Assembly (NCBI GenBank): GCA_947579665.1
Contig: OX388345.1
Location: forward strand, 33,943,849 to 34,007,848
DNA length: 64,000 nucleotides
Direction of reading: 5' to 3'
Source of the DNA: Sympetrum striolatum
Lineage: Eukaryota > Arthropoda > Insecta > Odonata > Libellulidae
In this document: positions 25,429-39,260 of the stretch, piece after piece
How the letters are laid out: every line of letters starts with the position of its first letter
Position numbering within the stretch: position 1 is the stretch's first letter
Position numbers and translations under genes: made by a program
Notes under the pieces: model-generated
What the model saw: only the letters and a program-made list of their open reading frames with translations
What the model was told of the DNA's origin: nothing
Database searches by the model: none

Positions 25429-26694
25429 GACGACTACATAAATTCTGCACAGTCTCCGAGAAATTAAATCTTCCCATTGCCTCATCTAAACATTTGTCGA
25501 TCTAAGATTTATTTCCAATGGGGTTGAAGCGTATTTTAATAGAATAAGAAAAACGGGAAAACCAATTTTTAACTATTCGTCTTTGTTATATTTTCACTGT
25601 AAATTGGCGAATCTTCTGTAAGTAAAGAATTAAATAAATACAAATAAAAACACAAAATTTATTAAATAAAGATTATTATGCTTTCAATTAATTAAATAAA
25701 GATAATCTTAATCATTCGATGTTACATGACATACCGATTATGAGCTAATATTTATAATAAATCAGAAACCCTTTAGAAAATATGGAGCCACAAATTCGAT
25801 TCATGGACGAGCTTCAGAACTGCGATAAATTACAAGACCTTAGCTGATCGCGATTTCGTGATAACCGACGGAACACGTGCTTTCGGCTGGACTCCGCTTT
25901 GGGACTCCGTACTGGGAAACCGAGGAGAGAAAGGTGGATATTGGTGAAAGCTTCCGCATGAGCGTCCACTGGGGATACATGCGAGAGTTGCTGGAAGGCC
26001 TTTGGATTGGCAGAGAAAGTGGTTTTACGGAGGTCCTTTGATGTCGGCTTCGTAATTACCTCTCTCGGGAAGATGGACCGATAGTAAGCGGAGATCTTAA
26101 CCCTAAATTGACTCCGCTCTCCAAATGGTCTCTAAGCCGGTCGGTTTAATGAAAGATGGATTCCATTTAAAATCGCTGACTCGAATGCTGAAGTCGTGAA
26201 ATAATTTGGGGGAGAAACTCAATACTGCCATCACTTCCCTTACGGACGATTTTTGCGAAATTTGGAAAGTAAAAACAGACGATTATATGAGAATTTGAAC
26301 TTATATTTTCTACCTATCAAATATTTTACAGATTTCATTCTCCAGGTAAAAACGAATTCTAATTGCTTTAGCCATTTTAATGCTAAATCTTTTCTACTCT
26401 AAAAAATAGTACCCTTTAATGTCTTCAACAAACGAACACAATGAATTCCGCATTAACAATGAAACATTGAGTTGGATTTGCGAATTAGAAGATACATAAA
26501 ATTGAATAAAAATTACGTAAACACATAAGTAAGTATCCCCTGACTACCAACGTAAAATATTAAGTAATACATTAAAGCAACCATTTGGGTTTACCGAGAA
26601 TATATTTGAAGTCATAAAAATGCTAAAGTAGTAAGTGGTATCTAGCAATATAGCCCCAAGTTTGTGTTAGGTTTCCATAAAAAAAGAATAATAA
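25429..26694. other. Gene-free AT-rich DNA
   Basis: Nothing recognisable. A moderately GC-richer patch at 25850-26170 has no coding match. Confidence 0.45.
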
Positions 26695-26754
26695 AATAAA
26701 TTGGAATTCTATCTTCACCACCTTTACATGTTGAAGATAGAATTCCAATTTATT
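26695..26754. repeat. Perfect 23-bp inverted repeat with 14-nt loop
   Basis: The arms are 26695-26717 and 26732-26754 (AATAAATTGGAATTC... and its exact complement), separated by CCACCTTTACATGT. The match ends abruptly on the outer side. A perfect stem in otherwise diverged DNA implies recent formation or selection. It could be a miniature foldback element or a small-RNA-type hairpin. Confidence 0.85.
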
Positions 26755-29700
26755 ATTATTTACACTAAATTAGCTTAAATAAAACCAAACTGCTTCCAAG
26801 TAAAATTCCCATTTTTCGCCTTACTCACAATTTACTTCATTCAATATTGGCAAACACCCAGCTAGTATTAAGCGTTCACGGCCGTCACGAAATATTTGTA
26901 AACATTCGACTCCCGAGCCAACAATGGGATATGACAAACAGCGCCATAACTTAAACCGCAGGGAACTGTTTGATTACCCCCTTTGTAACGTCGCCCAAAT
27001 AAATACTCGAATAATGCCGTCAGTCGCACGGTCCGACAAGTACATACTTCTCCGAAGAAGAGCACAACCCTTTCTTCGTCTCCTTTTTCTTTTCCACTCA
27101 GGAAAACCGGCTTATTGAGGTGGCGGCAAAAAAGAATCCTTTGGGTAGAATCTTTTAAAAAAGAGCTACGTGACGGTGGGCGTCTGGCGGTCTGGCTGTG
27201 CTCTTGCCCTCAGGCCGTGGTAAGTTTCCACTGGTGGAGGCGAGGGAGGGGCAGACCGTGAAACACCACTCACCTTTGCATCGCTGCATTCTGTGCACGA
27301 CTTTGTTGGCGAACGGTTTATTGAGGTCGAAGAATTTGCCTGCGCCGGGAGATTTCCTAAGGATCGAGAGGTGCATGCTGGGAAGTTTCCGAACAAATAT
27401 GAACACTCGAATCGCGTTTCCCTCGGCTTCGGCCGAAAGTTTGAGCATGGTCTACGGGTAGGGAAATCAAGGATATAATTATAATCTCGAATTTTAGCCT
27501 TACAAGACCACAATTACCATTAACCCTATAGAATCACAATACAAACAGCCATCGAACTAACTAGGACCTCGGAATTGCTTGGTTGAAAAACTAACCCCTC
27601 CGAGGCCGGCAATGTCATGCTATAAATGATATCTATCTTATCACGTAAAGGAACTGTATAAGCCTTTACATGTCAATAAACACCAAGATTATAGAAAAAA
27701 GGGGAAATGACTAATAATTATCAATTCCTCCAGAGATATTTACCGCGTATGGCAAATTTACAGCTGAAGACGAAGGGTGTCACGTATAGTTTTAGGAGAC
27801 ACCTGACTCATTATGAATCTTTTCTGTTTGATCTCGAATTTAATCGGAGGGGTTTACCTCAATTCATTAAAGGCAGATTAAATCGACAAATATATCTCAA
27901 TATTAAAAGAATGAGGCTCATGTTTACCGGAATATTTCACGATAGGCATCTAAAATTGGATGTAATTTCAATATATTGAGGATATGAGGCATAAAATAAT
28001 CTAGCAATAGAGGATAACATTTTATTTTATGTAAATCCGGGCCTAAATTGTATAACAGTGCCAATGACTAATTTAAGTCAAAGCAGCACATTCATACTCA
28101 GCGACCACATAAATACATGGCAATTACGTTAAATTATACTATCCCATATAAAATTACTAATTAGTCTAAGTTGCGTGGAAGTAATTTCCGTTTAAATCTC
28201 AGACTCCTTTCCGGTTTCATGCATAAATTGGTGGAATTAACTCTTGCAATTTAGGGAATTAGATGAAGGATTCACACCTTATAAATATCAACCCGATGAC
28301 ACGTTTATACACAGAACTTGTTCCATAAACGTGGGACCGCATAAACCTTTCGTTCCTGCTTTTAATCCGGTGATGTCAGCACTATCATTCACGGAATTGT
28401 CTCCGAATTGGCCAGCATCGCAAACGAATTTCAACCCTTCCATGAGCCTTCCTCATTATCTCCGATCTGCGAGCGTATTTATTGCGGTACCGATGACGTA
28501 AAGACTGTGGGGCCCTTCCTCATTGGTTGGTGCGGTTGTCTCACTAACAAATCATTTCCACGTATTGTGCGGAGCACTTAATGGTCGAGAACTTTCTATC
28601 CGGGCTGACCATAGCTTTCTCTCTTTTCCTCCATCGACCAGGAAAAATGGACAACAATTACGGGTGTCTCACTTCTGGGAGGATTGCGAAACTTCTGGCG
28701 GCCACCGTCGATCCAATTGAAACGATTAGGCCGCTCGAAATTTATTTAAACTTCAGCCTCGATTTCAAACCGTTCTGATGATGTCACACTTCCTATCCAA
28801 TAGTGACCCTTTTCCTCAATATTTTTCGTTGAGGTTTTACACCACTAGATAAACCCTTCTGGACTACTACGGCGACTCCTTCCTTATTACATATTCATTT
28901 TACAAACTATACAAATTTTGTAAAATATCCAGATTTTTTTCTATTTTATCTCTTGAAAAACATTCATTGCCCATTTAAGGATGAGCAAAATCGCGCGGAA
29001 TAAAAAGAAAAATATTCTCTTCTATTTTTGCAAAATTTTTTATCAACACAGTCAAATTTAGTAAAGGTAATTTGTACATACTTCCCACAAAAGTTGCTTT
29101 CGTGTAAAATTATATTACATTCCTAAAATAATACTTGGGTAAATTTTCATGAAAATAATCTCTCGTGTAAATAATTTTGACTTTAAACGTATTTTGAAAA
29201 TATTCTTTTACTTTGTTATAGTTGATTGGTTTCTAGTTCATGGCTTTATGCATACCTACTGCAAATTTGTTGCTATTCTAAATTTATTCTAAAAAATTCA
29301 AAGAATTTTTTATTTTTGTGTAAATAAAAAATCTTCTCTGAATTGTATTGTGAAGATGGAGCTCCAGCAGATTTTACTTCGGATGATTCATTTAAATGTA
29401 TTAATGGTCCATTATCATTAAAAAAAAGCGAGTCTCACAGTTCTATCTCAATGATCAATGAGCTTGTCTTCCGACTGTGCATTTAAAACAGCCCGAGTTC
29501 CCTCGTTCCTTTTCAGTCCGCCGTAGACACTCAATGTTAAGAAGCAACACTTTATTTTTAACGCACTATTCCGAGGAGAGAATAAAAATGGCGAATGCAG
29601 GGCTGGAAATACAAAGGAGAGGAAGCAAAACTCATAAATAAAGAGCATAAACGCCGAGAATAAAACGGAGGCATCTCTTTTTAGCAGTAAAATCTCAATA

Positions 29701-32700
29701 TAATTCAAGGATGTCGATTTATATACCAACAGAATACGCGCGCCGAAAAAATTGCAAACCCGTTTTGAAATTAAATACGACTTTGGCAACGGTCATTATC
29801 CACACTTCGGATCCCACGCGAAAACGTTTCGGTACTAAATTTAAGCGCACATCTCTCAATATTTTCTCTTCCCCCACTTCGGAAGGCTTTATTTTCGAAC
29901 TGGAAATCCTCGACGGGAAAACATTATATTTATATCTGACTTCGACGGGGCGTGTTTAACTTTAGCGTCCCTCCGGTAACTATAAACAAAGGCGTGCGGA
30001 TACGGTTCCCAGGGGAGTAAAAACGTTGTAAAATAACGACTTCCTCTCGAACAATCGATATGATTTGCGTCATCAGCACCATTAAATGGACGCATGAAAG
30101 GCACAATTCGCATAAAGATCGCGATACTCTTTTTAACGCTGCTGGAAAAGATTCCGATCGCTGGAAAGGCGGTGCGTGGGGTGGGTCTCTTGGTAGGAGG
30201 CTCTTTCGGCGGGGGGCAGTGAAAATGAAGGTGGGAGAGGACTCAGATACTCGTATAATTATATTGGGAGGTCAGAAAGGACATTGTATACAAGATTTGA
30301 TAGTTACATGAGAAACTTCCATCACTGATTTCGTTCAAGTGTTATAGATTGAAGAGCCATCAATTTTTTTGTATCTTTAAGTATGAGGCGTAAATGTACA
30401 ACAAACGCTGTTAAAATGCGACTAAATTAGTTTAACAGCACTGCAAAAAGCAAAAGAAGCATCCAAAACGCGCTCCCCCTATCTTGAGCACCTCATTCCG
30501 CATGAGTCCAAACAAATGCTTCAGAAAGACTTGCGCTCACATAGGCCGAGAAAGATCCAGGAAAATTGACATCGTGCGATAGCAGATACTTCCCAACGTT
30601 ATCTCGAAAGAATCATTTGTGGTTCATACGTGGAATGAGGATGAAATTCATTCTTTAAGGGCCTTATGTTTCTAAAAAACTTTCCTTTTTGTATAAGAGA
30701 CTTCCAGATGAAAAAAATAGCCTTTAGTGCAATTTTAAATAATGTAATCGCATGTATAAAATCGATGCGAGATTTTGATGCTACTTAATTTTCTAAAATT
30801 CAAACCGAATATATTTCCTCATAAATTTTGAAAGAAAAAATAAGCTGATTTTATTTATTACAATCGACGCTAAGGGTCACAGAAAGCCGACGGTAAACCA
30901 AACCAGAAATTGCCGTTCTTGAATACAAAGGAGATGTTCCATTCTTCGTCCCGACTCTATTTATACCACTTTGTTAAAAGTTCTTCTAAACCCAGTAGCC
31001 GTAATTAATCGTACAAATTAATTCTAAAATAATTAATACTAGGCCCAGTCAAAGTAATTTTACACTTCCGGGAGTGAATCTACATAGCAATACAAAAGCA
31101 TTGCCATCGAACCAACCAAATAAGGTTTATAAAGTCAATCAACCGACTCAATTAACCTACATCATTATTCACATAATGGGTCGAAGAAACAATGAAATCT
31201 GGATCTGGAGGTAAAATTCACCAACTTCTTGAATTGAGTAATGATACATATAGTAACGTATAGAGCCTTGTATCTCAACAGCCTCGGACGTGCAACTCAA
31301 TGACGAAGTTCCTTGCCTATTCCCGCGAACAAACCGCCACTTCTAAGAATTACGAGAGAGGATTTTTCCTTGTTTAATTAGGGGTCGAGGTGGGCGTAAT
31401 TTGAGGGCGCCCAGATGACTTTTTTCCGTTGCGTAAGTGACAGAGGGTCGTAAGAAGATACGGCTGATGAGGTGGAGAAAGAGATGGCATACAGTTAAAA
31501 CCCACGAGGCGAAGAGGATAATGGCACAGGCGGCGCTTGATGCTCGCTTTAAAAAGTTCCTCGGAATCATTCCCAGCGTCCTTATGGGCTCTCAGTGCTC
31601 ATCTTTCCGCGGAGGAGGACCTAATGGAACGAATGATGGGTAATGTCGATGGGTGACTCACCAATCGCATGATTGCGCAGTCCTTTTCGTAACACCACGT
31701 TTTTGCGATTCCTAGCGAGAGCTGGTTTCTAATGCTGCTAAAAGAATCTTAGATATTTGTCTACTTTATGAATAATAAATCATTAAAACCGTTTATACCA
31801 GGATCAATAATTGATGTATCCCTAATTTCTAAAAAAGATTCGAGATAATCAACGAATACCAAAAGGGAGTTCTAGACGGAAATTTCAGGAATATATCAGC
31901 ATAAATGATAGCAAAATAATAGCAATTCGTAAAAATAATGGAGACAACTTTGACACCATCTTTAAATTTCACCTTCCAATTCTCTCGAAGTAACAAAGGA
32001 TAATTATTTTACCATTACATGTTAGGCTAAATAAGAAACTTCCAAGCTAAATATGTGGAAGAACCGCCTTGTAAATTTAATTAATATGCAATGTAATTAC
32101 GGAAATATCTTCAGTCAAGGACCCAGATTTTACTAAATAATAAAGTTATCTTCCCTGATAAGACGAGTACGCGAAGAAAAATAGGCCAAACGCAAAAGAA
32201 TATAAAGCTTTGTAAAACTATGGAGAGCTTAAATTCTCACTCTAACAATTTACCAAGTCAGTAAGCTAATAAATATAGGAAGCTGCTATTAAAATGTAAG
32301 CCAAATCCATGTACAGCAGTAAACACTAGAAATAATTCGGGCAATCATGCTATAAAATTGAGTTTTTTTTTTAATAAGCGCCAGACCTTTTATTAGTCAT
32401 TGGAGATCGTTTAGGATGGTAGGTTCATCTGCGTACACGATATTTAATGTTAGAAGGAATCATAAACGTAAATGAACACAAAATAGCTTCTAACTGATTA
32501 ATTGCTGTCTTCTGCTCTGTGAAAGAAGTCACGTAGATCTCTCCATGGCAACCACTATTCCGTCATCCATCCTATTTCTATGAGAGCACCACAATCCTTT
32601 GCGTGGTTCAGGACAAGGACTGTTCGAGCAAACGAGATGATATTTTCGGGATCGAGTCCTTTACAATGCGGTGCGGAAACGAAAAAAAAAACAGACTATA

Positions 32701-35276
32701 TGTACAGAAGAGTCGTAAATCGATTTCTGACCCGGGAGATAAGAAAGGAAGGCGATGAAGAAGAGGGCGAACAAAAGAATTCGTCGTAAAGTAAACGATC
32801 AAACAGCGTCATAAAGAATTCCAAAGGAAAGTGACGATGTGGTTACCGAGTATTTGGGGACTATTCTTAGTCGCGGAGCTTTATCGCATAATGGAAGGGA
32901 GAAATGAACTTTAAAACGTGCTTATGATTTGAAAATCTGGAGCTCTGAAAGCTTTTATCGAGTGACGAAGTATCGATATATAAGAGAGTATTGAAGAATA
33001 CTGCTAAAATTGATCAGTGAACGTAAATACTGGTAAAAGTATGCAAATATCTCACCTAAATCGTTCCTCGTGAGCTTCCAACCGTGCTAATAGGTTGCAT
33101 TAACGATAAAGACGTTTCTTGAACGACCAATGAAACAGAAACGAACGATTCAGCAAGTTAAGAGCCCGTACTTATTTAAATCAGACCTAGTTACTCCGGG
33201 ATCAATGCCTTCCATCGTAAAACTACATAACATCACGGACTTGCTTACTGCGAACTGTCCATTACGACTAAGTATGTAGGCAGCAATGAAAGGGTATCCA
33301 TTAACTTACTTACAATCACCTGGTCTATTTCTTCGTCGATCAATAAATTACTTGTTTTATGCTTACAATCACTTGAAAATATGACGAATTTGAAATGAGA
33401 TAAGGATAAAGGAATTTTATTCCCTGAACATATGCCTAAGTTAAGAAAAAGGAATGTATTTCAAATACTATTAATGGAAGATAAGGAAAACTATCAAAAC
33501 AATCAATTTTAATTTTATACAAACTAAACTTATAAAAATAATTATAACTGAATTAAAGACGAGAAAACCTCCAATAAACAGCAAAAAAGATTTCCAGATT
33601 TCCAATGGGATTATAGTAAGACAAGAAATCAGCAAAAACTATCGCGGATAGAGAATGCCGAAGTCAATTACTCGTAATTCAACCGAGTTATCTAATGAAA
33701 CAAGGAACACTGTTAGTACCAAAGGTCATTAGCTGAAGTTTTCAAGTGACGAGCACAAAATTGCAGCAACTATCGCAGTGAACGTCTTTTGAAGCAAAAC
33801 AATTGCGAGCGTGGATACTGGAAAGATAGAAATAACCTTGCAGAAGAAGAGAGGGGATAACCTAGCAGAAAATAACAACCAAACTTACCACAATCGCGAA
33901 AGTGGAAAAAGGTGGGAATCCCAAAAAAGAGGATAAAACCAGACGAAAATCTGAAACCAAACTGTCAATTGTACGAGGAAAGAGATTCGTCGGGTACAGA
34001 CAGGGTTGAGTCCTTGACACTAACGACTGGGAAACTGATAGTGCCGATGAAGAGAGATGCGACGTGGGGAAAGCGCTTCGCAGGAGTGAGCACATCGAGG
34101 GAAAGCCACACAAGGACGGATCGTGATTCCATCGAAAGCGGTTTTAAAGATCACGCGGAGGGAATCCGACTGCACCCACGGAGATACGAACCCACGTGAT
34201 TTGGGGCTACAAATCGTGAGAGTCACGTTTATTTCTATTCCTGTTTATCCCATAATCTAATCGCTCCTCGTGAACGCTGCGAAGTTGACTGTTGCGCGGA
34301 TCTCGTCGCGGAAGCCAGATTTCGAGGGAACGTGAATCACCTGGAGGATTCAGATTGCACCGAGAAGTGAAAAAAGTCAAATTTTATGAAAGATAATGGA
34401 GTTCATAACATAAAATGGTGACATTTAAGCATGAATGAGAAATCTGGATGGATACATACTATGAAAATCGTGATGGAGAAGTCAATGAGGCAAGGATGAA
34501 GACACGGTGATAGACAAGACCAATCCTTTGATCTGCATCAACCAAAATAATCACCCTAACTCATATCAGTTTCAAAGATGAATTAATAACTAAGGAATAA
34601 ATGAACGAAGCAGAATACTTCAAAGATAGGTTTCATTGACCAGTTTCACTTAGTAGTTTTCGTCAGGTATATTCTTCATAATTTTTAGGCGTGATATTTT
34701 TGTTTTCGTTGAATGGATGTACCCTATAATGAGTATATTAGTTCTTTTTGGATGAAACATGTTGTATGAAACAGCTACCAAGGTAATTAACTCTCTACCG
34801 TTGATTTATAGTTTCAAAAAGCTCGATAAATTATATCAGTACTAAAATATTTTAGGAAAAGAAAATTTATAACTGAAATATGAAAATAACTACTAATGCT
34901 CTCGTCTATTCTGATCACTAAAAAGTTCATTAAAACTGCGATTTTAACATTTTCTAACGGTGAAAGTACCCGAAAATTTACAGTATACGTAATTTCATAA
35001 AAGATAAAGAAACTAAGAGATGAATTTTTTAAAGCTCAATTTAAAAGAAATTAGTCATACCTGCATTCCTGACAGAAACCTCTCATGTATCTCTCATCTT
35101 CTGAGAAAAGATAGTCTAATCTGGACCTACAGGAAAATTTCCCTTATACAGGGAAATGGGTGCATATTAAGATATCGCAGCAACCTGACTCAATTCCATT
35201 GGCAGAACGCAGCTGATGGAAACCAAATGGAAATAAAAACTCCTTCGATAAGGGGAATCAAGATAAAACGGACATA
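26755..35276. other. Gene-free DNA
   Basis: No recognisable exon. CpG-rich patches with accidental open frames lie at about 27180-27440, 28380-28770, 29720-30260 and 31380-31640. A tRNA B-box-like word (minus strand, GGTTCGTATCTCC) lies at about 34179-34191, without a matching A box at tRNA spacing. Confidence 0.4.
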
Positions 35277-35325
35277 TCTGTTGGGTTGCGTAGCGTAGTG
35301 ATCAGTCTGTCGCTATCTGAAGCAA
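35277..35325 (+). other. tRNA-like A-box fragment
   Basis: TAGCGTAGTGATCAG, near the start of this interval, fits the RNA polymerase III A-box pattern (TRGCNNAGYNGG), and an anticodon-arm-like segment (GCT...AGC) follows. The expected B box is degenerate (AATTCGTGGA). It is best seen as a tRNA-derived SINE remnant or a chance match, not a functional tRNA. Confidence 0.3.
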
Positions 35326-36430
35326 TTCGTGGAGTAATGGAGGAAAAAAGGAATCTTTGAACGAATCATACGATCACGCCAAACCCCTTTTCCTTCTACG
35401 GTAAAAAAAGATGAACTCAATAAGTCATTACGCTGAGTAAAAGCTATTTGAAAACAAATCTGGATTGAGCTAATCGCTATTAAATAGAGCGGAGGAAAGG
35501 AAAAAGCTCGTATTTCAATCCTTGGGTCACATATTCTCAAGAGAGAGCAAATATACTCTCAGGAGTGGAGTAAATGCAAATGGTTGACGGCTGTATTGCG
35601 CGTATCACTGCTCTTGCAAAGGTCCCCTGACGAGAAGAATATGGTTCCACTGTGGGCGTAAATGTCGGTTGGAAAGAAAAAAAAGTGAGCATCGAAAGTT
35701 CTCCACCGAGCCCATGTATTTTGGGAATAGAGGAAGGCCAAGGAGAGTACACTCACCTCTATCCATTGGCATGGCCCTGTTCTCGGGACCACCCATTGGG
35801 TCATATTCTAGGACAGGATATTTGAATTGCTAGCCACACCCCTTTACGCTATCCTGCATTTGCGTAAATCACGAGTGGTGCGAAAGTAGGAAATTTGTGA
35901 AAGAGCTCATATTCGCGCAGTCCAAGAGAGAGGTCCTGACAGTTTCATTAGCGCTGAGAGATTCTACTCAGACTCCTACATTATTTAACCTAATTTCATT
36001 TATTTTCGAATTTTCATTTAGCTTTCAGAAATTGCTATCTCAAGGAATTCAACATATACTCCATTTGGTTGGCAATAAAAAATGTACCAATCAAAACAGT
36101 TGGCGAAAACTTTAAGGATTCTAATTTCAAACAATATACTATGTTGATGACTATTAATGCTCTAAAAGGAAAGGATTTGGTATACATAGTCCATAAATAT
36201 TATAGGCGTACTATATTATATTCTGATTACCATGCCATTAAACAAAATGAAAAATTGACGACAAATTCTAGGATATCTATGATGCATTTGAGAATTTAAT
36301 TCCGCCAATTTCAGGTACGATTTAGATCCTTCCACCATAATCCTTATATTAGGGCAATCACTATAATTGGTGCAATTTGTAGAATTTGGAAATAAAAAGC
36401 GGAACCAATACGTCACTACGACTACATACT

Positions 36431-36438
36431 GACGTCAT
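36431..36438. promoter_or_regulatory. Full CRE octamer TGACGTCA
   Basis: Exact palindromic CREB/ATF site. It is followed at once by TTAATGAC. One of five exact copies in the window. Confidence 0.4.
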
Positions 36439-37029
36439 TAATGACAACGATTAAACGCCAATTGTCTTATGACAAAACACCCATACATATTCTTATGATG
36501 AGCAATGATATGTAATAATTCTGGCTGGATGTTCGTTTCCCTTCGCCATTACGATATGTCTGAGTCTTGCGACCTTTCCCAAATGCCCTTTGTAACGAGA
36601 AGTGCAGACAGTGGACCCCCTTTTGCTATTTCCACCTCCCTCTGCATCCACACCTGCGACCCTAGCTTCTCTTATCCAATGAGCACAGGTTGGTGCGACG
36701 CAAAAGGAGCAAAGAGAGAATGCGAGGGGACGGCAGCATGTAGACGGGGTGAAAAAAGAACGCATAAGAGATTTCGCGGCGTTGCCAGATGAAAACGGGG
36801 CAAAGAAACACCAAATTGATTCGCGATGGAATAATATATGCCGTTTGTCATTCTAGTGGAGAATTCGCTCCAGATAAAATCACCGGGGAATGTTGCTTAA
36901 CCTATAAAAGAACACTCGATTTAACCCTATAAATTAGTTCCATTATTCATCGAAGACAAACAAAAAATCGTAGCTTATTCAGAGAGATAGACTTTGCTCG
37001 CTTCCAAAATAACTATCATTTCAGTCATG

Positions 37030-37330
37030 TCTTTTTAACTGTTTTGCTTCCACATCAAGGTTTCGTTGAAAACCTGAAGACAAATGCGGGAATAGAGAGA
37101 AGAAGCCTTCGTGATAATTCGATTTGAAAAGTCTCGGAGAGATGTTAATTTATCCAAAATAGAGATTATAAACTAAAACTTGCATCTGCAGCTATTTTAC
37201 TCTTAATTAATAAATGTACATATTGGATAAAATAAATTAACAGGAGATACAACGTAAAATATCGTAATGGGGCATTTCTTTGCCGGAAAAACTGAAATTT
37301 CTTTCGTAAAATGTTGATTTTCTATTCCAT
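37030..37330. repeat. Diverged direct repeat, copy A
   Basis: It shares ordered blocks with 38982-39190: a TCTTTTTAA-TGTTTTGCTTCC block, CTTCGTGAT, an AGATT-TAAACTAAAAC block, and CGTAAAATGTTGATT. Copy A holds about 90 bp more than copy B. The copies are about 1.95 kb apart in the same orientation, so this is an old duplication or two insertions of one repeat family. Confidence 0.7.
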
Positions 37331-38256
37331 TCATCGGGTAAATAAAAATACCAGATTAATTTCAATAAATATCTCATGATATAAATTGTAGCTAGTATAT
37401 AGAGAAGTAGCTGTAGTTTACTTTCCAAATCCCTTACCAAAAAATAAAGATGACATTTCTCATAAATATAGACTCGTTTCTATTTAGAATAGGAAAATTT
37501 GTTAAGTACAAACTTTTATATACAGTTCATGCGGCAATCATCCATGAGAACAAAATGTTTACTCAACTGAGCTGAGCAGAAAGCTTTTCAATACAATGAC
37601 AACGCAGAAATGTCAAATTCCGCCTCGCGACTAACTCATCCACCTCGGTGCCCTTCGAAAGAAATCGCCATTTTAAACCAGTCCTTGAAAATTAACTGCC
37701 GAATTCTAAAAAAGGGGAAAAGGCCGAAAAATATCGAGAGGAGTGACCTTGTGTACGTTTGAGTAGTACGGAGACCACCTGAAAGAGGTCGATTGTTTTT
37801 TCTTGTAGCAAGTTAAGAGGATTGCATAAGATTTTTGGAGAAATCTTGTTAAAAGAACCTCGTCTGCCCTCGTACGTTTCTCTTACTTGCCGGAAGCGAA
37901 CGACTGATTTTGCTCAAGGAGAGGCAAAAAAGTTGGCATTACCAGAGACGGTTTTTTGGATATTCAAAAGGTTTCCTTTTCATGGGCCTGAGTTTCATAT
38001 CTACCGATTACGAATATCTGAAGCATTTAAGGTGTTTGAACCAGTCTTGAGGAGTTTGCTTATACTAGTTACTATAGAATAAAATATTTTATTCTATTAT
38101 TTACTATCTCTTCACACAAATATCTCCATACATTTATATGTATTTGAATTTTAGTTGCAGATTATTTGGACAAATTGCCATAACACAAATAGACTTCAAA
38201 GAGAATGACAATAACAGGACGTGGAATATACGATTTCACATAAATAACTGCAAAGA

Positions 38257-38283
38257 CTATTGTTTGCTATGAGCAAACAATAG
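38257..38283. repeat. Perfect 12-bp hairpin with 3-nt loop
   Basis: CTATTGTTTGCT (38257-38268), loop ATG, then the exact reverse complement (38272-38283). The stem ends abruptly at both outer edges. Confidence 0.75.
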
Positions 38284-38981
38284 AATATATGAATAGAGAA
38301 GTAACGCAACTAAGGTCACTAAAAGCAATGAAACAAAGCTCGAAAATCTACGAATAGTTTATATCTACATCTATCATTTCTATTAATGTATCTATTATAA
38401 TCTATATTGATCTACATAGTTCTTTTACGATCCGAGATTCTGTATTACATCAGTTTAAAGTTTACGTGAACTTCTCCTTTGTTTACGCTCTATAAATCAT
38501 AAACAATTTATACTCGTACGCACCTTAACTCTTTATTGATTTTTACAGACAACGTATATTTATGCGGGCACTGAAGCTAACAAATTCCCCAGGTTCAAAC
38601 AACAATGAATAGAGAATACACAGTGGATTCACCGGACCCAGAAGGTCAACTCACGACCACCACTCAATCTATAAGGCTGTAAACGACAAGCCCCAATACA
38701 AAACACCCTGAGATCACTTTCCATGGGTAACCATCGCGGAAACTTCCTGTAGAAGGATCAAAGGATCGTCGGGGACCGCAAGGAAGCAATACGGCGGTGG
38801 CAAAGTCATGCGCCGCCTTTGTAAAAGGAAATCCCAAAACACCGCGGCTTCCACGAGTAACTAAGTTTAGATTTCCGGAAGAAAAGTACGCGAGGATAGA
38901 CGAAGCAGCTGCAGGAAGCTATATCGCTGCCCCACACGCTTTGAGGGAGGGAAACAATTCTACTCCTATATTCTACTACTA

Positions 38982-39190
38982 TCTTTTTAATTGTTTTGCT
39001 TCCTCATCTGAGTTTCGTTCTAAAATTGAATCTATATAAGTCTTCGTGATCATGTCAGTAATGTGATCATTCAGTTAGAAAAATCACGGACAGAAAAATT
39101 AAAAAATTCAGCCAAAATAAGAGATTTAAACTAAAACCTCACTTGGAATTGAAATTTCCTCCGTAAAATGTTGATTGTCAATTCAATATT
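38982..39190. repeat. Diverged direct repeat, copy B
   Basis: Partner of 37030-37330, shortened by a deletion in the middle. It is followed by a short tandem of ATACACTAAA/ATATACATAT-type words at 39185-39260. Confidence 0.7.
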
Positions 39191-39260
39191 ACATAATACA
39201 TATATCCAATTCAATACACTAAATACATACACTAAATTCAATATACATATATTCAGTTCA

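Noticed and set aside
28774..28790. Second hammerhead-like site (CTGATGATG)
   Set aside because: No GAAA box at suitable distance and no surrounding repeat; chance word.
35277..35325. Functional tRNA gene
   Set aside because: Only the A box and part of an anticodon arm are present; no B box and no acceptor-stem pairing.
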